A DNA stretch of 21,261 nucleotides, from contig CAZMDA010000063.1 of assembly GCA_964564865.1 (NCBI GenBank), positions 1 to 21,261 on the forward strand. Direction: 5' to 3'. This stretch comes from RBG-16-66-20 sp964564865 (GTDB lineage: Bacteria; Pseudomonadota; Gammaproteobacteria; Burkholderiales; SG8-39). A program made the position numbers and the translations under genes. The notes under the pieces were generated by a model. That model ran no database searches, was not told the origin of the DNA, and saw nothing but the letters and a program-made list of their open reading frames with translations. Positions within the stretch are counted from its first letter, which is position 1. Every line of letters begins with the position of its first letter. Positions 15,725 through 21,261 of the stretch are shown here, piece by piece.

Positions 15725-16269
15725 GGCTTGCCTTCCTCCTTGCCGTCCTCCATGTGGCGCGCGAGGAAGAACGCCTGCGCGATCACGAACAGCAGCATCA
15801 GCCCCAGGCCGCCGAACAGCTTGAACTGCACCCAGGCCGCCTCCGAGAAGTTGTACGCCACCGCGAGGTTCACCACGCCCATCACGCCGAAGAACCCCAC
15901 CCAGCTCCAGTTGAGCCGGGCCCAGACCGCGTCGGGCAGCGACACCTCCTTCGACATCATGCTGCGGATGAGATTCTTGCCGAACGCCGCCGCCGAGACG
16001 CCCAGCACCGCGGCGAACAGCCAGTACAGGACCGTCGGCTTCCACATGATGAACATCCGGTCCTGCAGCGCCAGCGTCAGGCCGCCGAACACGACGATGA
16101 TGGCGAGGCTCGCCCACAGCATCGGCTCGACGCGCCGGCCGCGCAGCTTGAGCCAGGCCACCTGGCCCAGCGTGGCGGCGATCGCGGCCGCGGTGGCGAC
16201 GTAGATGTCGCTGAACCAGTAGACCGCGAAGAAGCAGACCACCGGGAACATGTCGAACAGGAGCTTCAT
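15721..16269 (-). CDS. yciB: YciB (IspA), inner-membrane septation/envelope protein
   Basis: This 182-residue multi-pass protein begins MKLLFDMFPVVCFFAVYWFS, the characteristic N-terminus of the YciB/intracellular septation protein A family, and has about five hydrophobic helices. Conserved features are the MFIMWKPTVLYWLFA segment and the C-terminal LNWSWVGFFGVMGVVNLAVA stretch. YciB is involved in cell envelope and division functions in E. coli; the biochemical activity is not established. The ATG at 16269 is preferred over an upstream TTG because it restores the family N-terminus. No Shine-Dalgarno sequence is visible, and an A/T-rich hexamer sits only 6 bases upstream, raising the possibility of a leaderless transcript. 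It is the first gene of a minus-strand operon. Confidence 0.92.
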   Translation of the reverse strand: MKLLFDMFPVVCFFAVYWFSDIYVATAAAIAATLGQVAWLKLRGRRVEPMLWASLAIIVVFGGLTLALQDRMFIMWKPTVLYWLFAAVLGVSAAAFGKNLIRSMMSKEVSLPDAVWARLNWSWVGFFGVMGVVNLAVAYNFSEAAWVQFKLFGGLGLMLLFVIAQAFFLARHMEDGKEEGKP

Positions 16270-16284
16270 GGCACTATTATTGCC
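16270..16284. promoter_or_regulatory. Compact divergent promoter candidate between yciB and the AhpD-like gene
   Basis: The divergent gap of 53 bp contains one A/T-rich island in very GC-rich DNA. On the plus strand TATTAT (16275-16280) is a good -10 hexamer placed 42 bases before the ATG at 16323. On the minus strand AATAAT (16281-16276) lies 6 bases before the yciB ATG. The island is bracketed by the inverted repeat GGCA (16270-16273) and TGCC (16281-16284), which could be an operator half-site pair. The -35 regions are poor on both strands. Confidence 0.4.
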
Positions 16285-16322
16285 CAAAGCCGCATCGTCG
16301 GTTCACGCCCCGGGAGGCAGGC

Positions 16323-16715
16323 ATGGCGCTGGTGAAGCTGGTCGAGTACGCGGAGGCGCCGCCCGAGGTGCGGGCGGTGTACGACGAGATCATGAAGGCC
16401 CGTGGCACCGACTGGATCAACAATTTCTGGAAGGCGCTCGCCAACGACCCGGCCCTGCTGCGCCGGACCTGGGACGAGGTGCGCCAGGTGATGGCGCCGG
16501 GCGCGCTGGATCCGCTGGTGAAGGAGATGGTCTACGTCGCGGTGAGCGCCACCAACGGCTGCGAGTACTGCACGCATTCGCATACCGCGGCGGCGCGCGC
16601 CAAGGGCATGAGCGAGGCGATGCTGATGGAGCTCATGGCGGTGACGGCGCTGGCCAACGCCACCAACCGCCTCGCCAACGGCCTGCGCATCCCGGTGGAC
16701 GAGCGCTTCCGCTAG
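16323..16715 (+). CDS. Carboxymuconolactone decarboxylase/AhpD-family protein
   Basis: This 130-residue all-helical protein contains the AhpD core: a conserved Glu68 (LVKEMVYVAVSATNGC), Cys80 and Cys83 in CEYC, and His87, i.e. the C-x-x-C-x-x-x-H motif of alkylhydroperoxidase-like members. Such proteins reduce peroxides through the cysteine pair, whereas true carboxymuconolactone decarboxylases lack this motif, so a thiol-dependent peroxidase or disulfide reductase role is more likely. The exact substrate is unknown. A good ribosome binding site (GGGAGG, ending 6 bases before the ATG) supports the start. It is divergent from yciB and lies 47 bp before the ankyrin gene on the same strand. Confidence 0.88.
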   Translation: MALVKLVEYAEAPPEVRAVYDEIMKARGTDWINNFWKALANDPALLRRTWDEVRQVMAPGALDPLVKEMVYVAVSATNGCEYCTHSHTAAARAKGMSEAMLMELMAVTALANATNRLANGLRIPVDERFR

Positions 16716-16745
16716 GCGGCGCGGGGGCTCACGCGGCGTTCGATC

Positions 16746-16756
16746 GGAGGTATCAT
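16746..16756 (+). promoter_or_regulatory. GGAGG and candidate -10 element before the ankyrin gene
   Basis: GGAGG (16746-16750) is followed directly by TATCAT (16751-16756), the only A/T-rich hexamer in the 47-bp gap. Read as a ribosome binding site, GGAGG lies 12 bases before the ATG at 16763, a long spacing. Read as a promoter, TATCAT would place the transcript start at or next to that ATG, giving a leaderless message. The two readings are alternatives and the sequence does not decide between them. Confidence 0.3.
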
Positions 16757-16762
16757 TTCCAC

Positions 16763-17512
16763 ATGATCCTCGGGGGGATGGGCAGCCGCCTCTGGCGGCG
16801 GGCGCGATGGATGGGGGCGGTCGCGGCGCTGGCCGCGGCGCCGGCCCTCGCCCAGGACGCGGCGAAGCCGCCCGCGGCCGAGCCGGAGGGCCCGGCGCGC
16901 GTCATCCAGGGCATCGGCAACGCCATCCAGGGCGTGTTCCGCGCCATCTTCGGCGGCGGCGAACCGAACGACGCCACCGTGGGCACGCCGCCGGCGCGGC
17001 CCGAGCCGCCCCAGCAGCCGCAGTCCGAGCCGACGCCGCAGGCCCAGCCGGAGCGCGCGCCGCGCGCCGCCCGTCCCGAGGGCGACCAGGCGGTGGTGGC
17101 CTCGCCGACGGCGCTGGCGCCGGCGCAGACGCTGCATGGCGCCATCGCCAAGGGCGAGAACGCGGCCGCGATCAAGCTGCTCGAGAGCGGCGTCGACATC
17201 GAGGCCAAGGACCCGGGCTCGGGCGCCTCGGCGCTGCACTACGCCGTGATGAAGGACAACATCGCCCTGGTCGGCCTGATGCTGCAGCGGGGCGCCGACG
17301 TCAACAGCCGCACCCGCAGCGGCACCACGCCGCTGCACACCGCGGTGCTGTACGGGCGGCTGGAGGTCGCGCAGCTGCTGATCGAGAAGGGCGCCGAGAT
17401 CGACGCCCGGAGCGCGAGCGGCGCCACGCCGCTGTCCATCGCCGAGGCGGCGAACCTGAAGCCGCTGTCGCGCATGCTCCGGCTGCACGGCGCCAAGGAC
17501 GGCATGAAATGA
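16763..17512 (+). CDS. Exported ankyrin-repeat protein
   Basis: This 249-residue protein has an N-terminal signal sequence (Arg-rich RRAR, then WMGAVAALAAAPALA, cleavage near residue 30), a short helix ARVIQGIGNAIQGVFRAIFG, and a Pro/Gln/Glu-rich linker (residues about 72-120). About four ankyrin repeats follow (123-249), with consensus pieces SALHYAVMKDNIALVGLMLQ, TTPLHTAVLYGRLEVAQLLI and ATPLSIAEAANLKPL. Ankyrin repeats mediate protein-protein binding; periplasmic ankyrin proteins in proteobacteria are sometimes linked to oxidative stress resistance, and an AhpD-like gene lies just upstream. The partner is unknown. The start could also be the ATG at 16778. The stop overlaps the next gene as ATGA. 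Confidence 0.83.
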   Translation: MILGGMGSRLWRRARWMGAVAALAAAPALAQDAAKPPAAEPEGPARVIQGIGNAIQGVFRAIFGGGEPNDATVGTPPARPEPPQQPQSEPTPQAQPERAPRAARPEGDQAVVASPTALAPAQTLHGAIAKGENAAAIKLLESGVDIEAKDPGSGASALHYAVMKDNIALVGLMLQRGADVNSRTRSGTTPLHTAVLYGRLEVAQLLIEKGAEIDARSASGATPLSIAEAANLKPLSRMLRLHGAKDGMK

Positions 17513-17817
17513 TGCGCCGCGCGGGACTGTTGCTGCTCGCCGTCGCCCTGTGCGGCCCGGCCTGGGCCCAGAAATGGGTCGACGAGAAGGGCCGCGTCTA
17601 CTACGGCGAAAAGCCACCGGGGGTGAAGGTGAAGCCGGCGGAAATGAAGGGGGGCGGCACCGGCTCCTACTCGACCGAGGACATCACCAAGCGGCTGCAG
17701 CAGCGCGCGGATGCGAAGTCGACGGTGGTGAACCGCCAGGGCCGGGAGGGGAAGGCGGTGGAGTACCGGCCCGACATGCCGCGCGGCGGGCCGGCGAACC
17801 GCGAAGCCCTGAAGTAG
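17509..17817 (+). CDS. Small exported DUF4124 protein
   Basis: This 102-residue protein begins MMRRAGLLLLAVALCGPAWA, a signal peptide with probable cleavage after AWA, then has the DUF4124 signature QKWVDEKGRVYYGEKPPGVK. The rest is basic and polar (TEDITKRLQQRADAKSTVVN) with no further domain I recognise. The start ATG overlaps the ankyrin-gene stop (ATGA, 17509-17512), with a second ATG immediately after, so the two exported proteins are translationally coupled and may act together in the periplasm. It is the second DUF4124 protein in this window; the other (11365-11961) is longer and carries an extra C-terminal region. It faces a convergent gene 7 bp away. Confidence 0.82.
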   Translation: MMRRAGLLLLAVALCGPAWAQKWVDEKGRVYYGEKPPGVKVKPAEMKGGGTGSYSTEDITKRLQQRADAKSTVVNRQGREGKAVEYRPDMPRGGPANREALK

Positions 17818-17820
17818 GGC

Positions 17821-17839
17821 CCGGCTAGCCGCTGGCCGG
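17821..17839. terminator. GC-rich inverted repeat between convergent genes (possible terminator)
   Basis: CCGGC (17821-17825) and GCCGG (17835-17839) form a 5-bp stem with a 9-base loop, and the perfect palindrome CGGCTAGCCG (17822-17831) lies inside. The site covers the junction of two convergent genes and the stop of the minus-strand one. No U-tract follows in either direction, so it is only a weak bidirectional terminator candidate. Confidence 0.25.
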
Positions 17840-18157
17840 CTGCTCGATCGCCCGGCCGGCCTCGACCGGCACCAGGAAGCGCTTCCACAACCGGCCTTCG
17901 GCGCGGACCTCGACCGGCCAGTGGCAGCGGCCGGCGACCCGGCGCGGCTCGTCCACCAGCAGGATGTAGTGCACCGCCGCGCGCGCCTGCGCCATCCGCC
18001 CGGCCCAGGCTTCCGTTTCCGGCAGGTACCGCACCTGCGCCACCAGCCGGCGCATCGGCGCCGCGCCCTCGTCCGCGGGCAGGTCGCAGGCGAGGGCCGC
18101 GGCCGGCGCGGCAAGCGCGAGGATCAGTCCGGCAGCGACGCGGCGGCGGCGCGGCAC
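17825..18157 (-). CDS. Small secreted protein of unknown function
   Basis: I do not recognise this 110-residue protein. It starts with a strongly basic n-region (MPRRRRVAAG) and a hydrophobic stretch ending in PAAALA, giving a signal peptide with cleavage before Cys24. The -3 residue is Ala, so it does not fit a lipobox. The mature part has two cysteines (Cys24 and Cys78) that could form a disulfide, and a pattern (HYILLVDEPRRVAGRCHWPV, then EVRAEGRLWKRFLVPVEAG) suggesting beta strands. The start is a GTG at 18157, 34 bp inside the preceding ferritin-like gene on the same strand, so its expression is likely coupled to the boxB end of the cluster. No role in benzoate breakdown is established. 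Confidence 0.65.
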   Translation of the reverse strand: MPRRRRVAAGLILALAAPAAALACDLPADEGAAPMRRLVAQVRYLPETEAWAGRMAQARAAVHYILLVDEPRRVAGRCHWPVEVRAEGRLWKRFLVPVEAGRAIEQPASG

Positions 18158-18538
18158 GCTTCGATGCTCCGCAGGTGGGAATCGCGCATCCGCGTCACGA
18201 GCGCCTTCGCCTCGGCGTCCGCGATGCGCGGCAGCGCCGCGTTGAACTCGCGCACCGCCCAGCCCAGCCCGCGCATCAGGAACTCGATGCGGGCGCGGCG
18301 GCCGGCGACCGCGATCGCCTTGGCGTGGAACTCGCCCGTGGCGTGGCTGTGCGGCACGCCGTCGCGGTCCAGCAGCCTGCCGAGCAGGGCGCAGTTGTGC
18401 GCCTCGTCGGCCTGGACCTGCCGCAGCGTGGTCCAGGCCGGGCCGTTGCGCTCGTGCTCGTCCATGAACGCCACCAGCGCCTTCGCCCCCGCGCGCTCGG
18501 TCTCGAGCATGCGGTTGAGGAAGGCCGACAGCTCGGCC

Positions 18539-18561
<23 letters not shown>
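18124..18561 (-). CDS. Small ferritin-like helical protein linked to boxB (DUF6306-like)
   Basis: This 145-residue protein looks like a four-helix bundle of the ferritin-like type. Candidate metal-binding residues recur in each predicted helix: Glu20/Glu22 in MLETERAGAKAL, Asp52-Glu53-Ala-His55 in VQADEAHNCALL, Glu93 in RIEFLMRGLGW, and His129/Glu134 in RDSHLRSIEAC. I associate it with DUF6306, from memory and with moderate confidence. The function is unknown. Its ATG lies 23 bp inside the 3' end of boxB, so it is translationally coupled to the diiron epoxidase gene, which suggests an accessory role such as iron handling or protection of BoxB. That is an inference. Its own 3' end overlaps the next secreted protein by 34 bp. 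Confidence 0.75.
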
Positions 18562-19954
<1,393 letters not shown>

Positions 19955-19956
19955 GG

Positions 19957-21261
<1,305 letters not shown>

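Overview
This 21.3 kb window is compact, very GC-rich bacterial chromosome. No intergenic stretch exceeds about 70 bp, and there is no sign of tRNA, rRNA, insertion sequences, phage or CRISPR. The gene content and order (isc cluster with hscB-hscA-fdx-iscX, yciB-bolA-ppiC, DUF4124 proteins, and the aerobic box benzoyl-CoA pathway) suggest a betaproteobacterium, probably of the Burkholderiales or a relative. That placement is inferred from gene content and base composition; no marker gene was compared.

Layout. (1) Positions 1-3480, plus strand: the 3' part of the iron-sulfur cluster assembly operon, with the end of iscU, then iscA, hscB, hscA, fdx and iscX, mostly overlapping or a few bases apart. 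(2) Positions 3514-11961, plus strand: a tightly packed run encoding a complete peptide-type ABC importer (periplasmic binding protein, two permeases, two ATPases), an SAM-dependent methyltransferase, an N-formylglutamate amidohydrolase-family protein, an AstE/AspA-type zinc deacylase and a secreted DUF4124 protein. Most junctions are 4-8 bp overlaps or gaps of at most 13 bp, so transporter and deacylases are probably made together. This is the best candidate here for an uncharacterised pathway: import and deacylation of an N-acylated amino acid or small peptide. (3) Positions 12008-13291, plus strand: the ribosome-associated GTPase HflX, whose 3' end overlaps msrA tail to tail. (4) Positions 13278-16269, minus strand: yciB, bolA, a periplasmic parvulin (ppiC), a GNAT acetyltransferase and an exported methionine sulfoxide reductase A. 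(5) Positions 16323-17817, plus strand: a carboxymuconolactone decarboxylase/AhpD-family protein, an exported ankyrin-repeat protein and a short exported DUF4124 protein. (6) Positions 17825-21261, minus strand: boxC (truncated by the window end), boxB, a small ferritin-like helical protein and a small secreted protein, the last three joined by overlapping reading frames.

How the genes work together. IscU/IscA/HscB/HscA/Fdx/IscX build and transfer Fe-S clusters; both importer ATPases carry a C-terminal four-cysteine pattern that could bind such a cluster. BoxB (diiron benzoyl-CoA epoxidase) and BoxC (ring-cleaving hydrolase) degrade benzoate aerobically through CoA thioesters; their partner reductase boxA is not visible. 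Long antisense open frames occur under almost every gene, as expected at this GC content, and were discarded.
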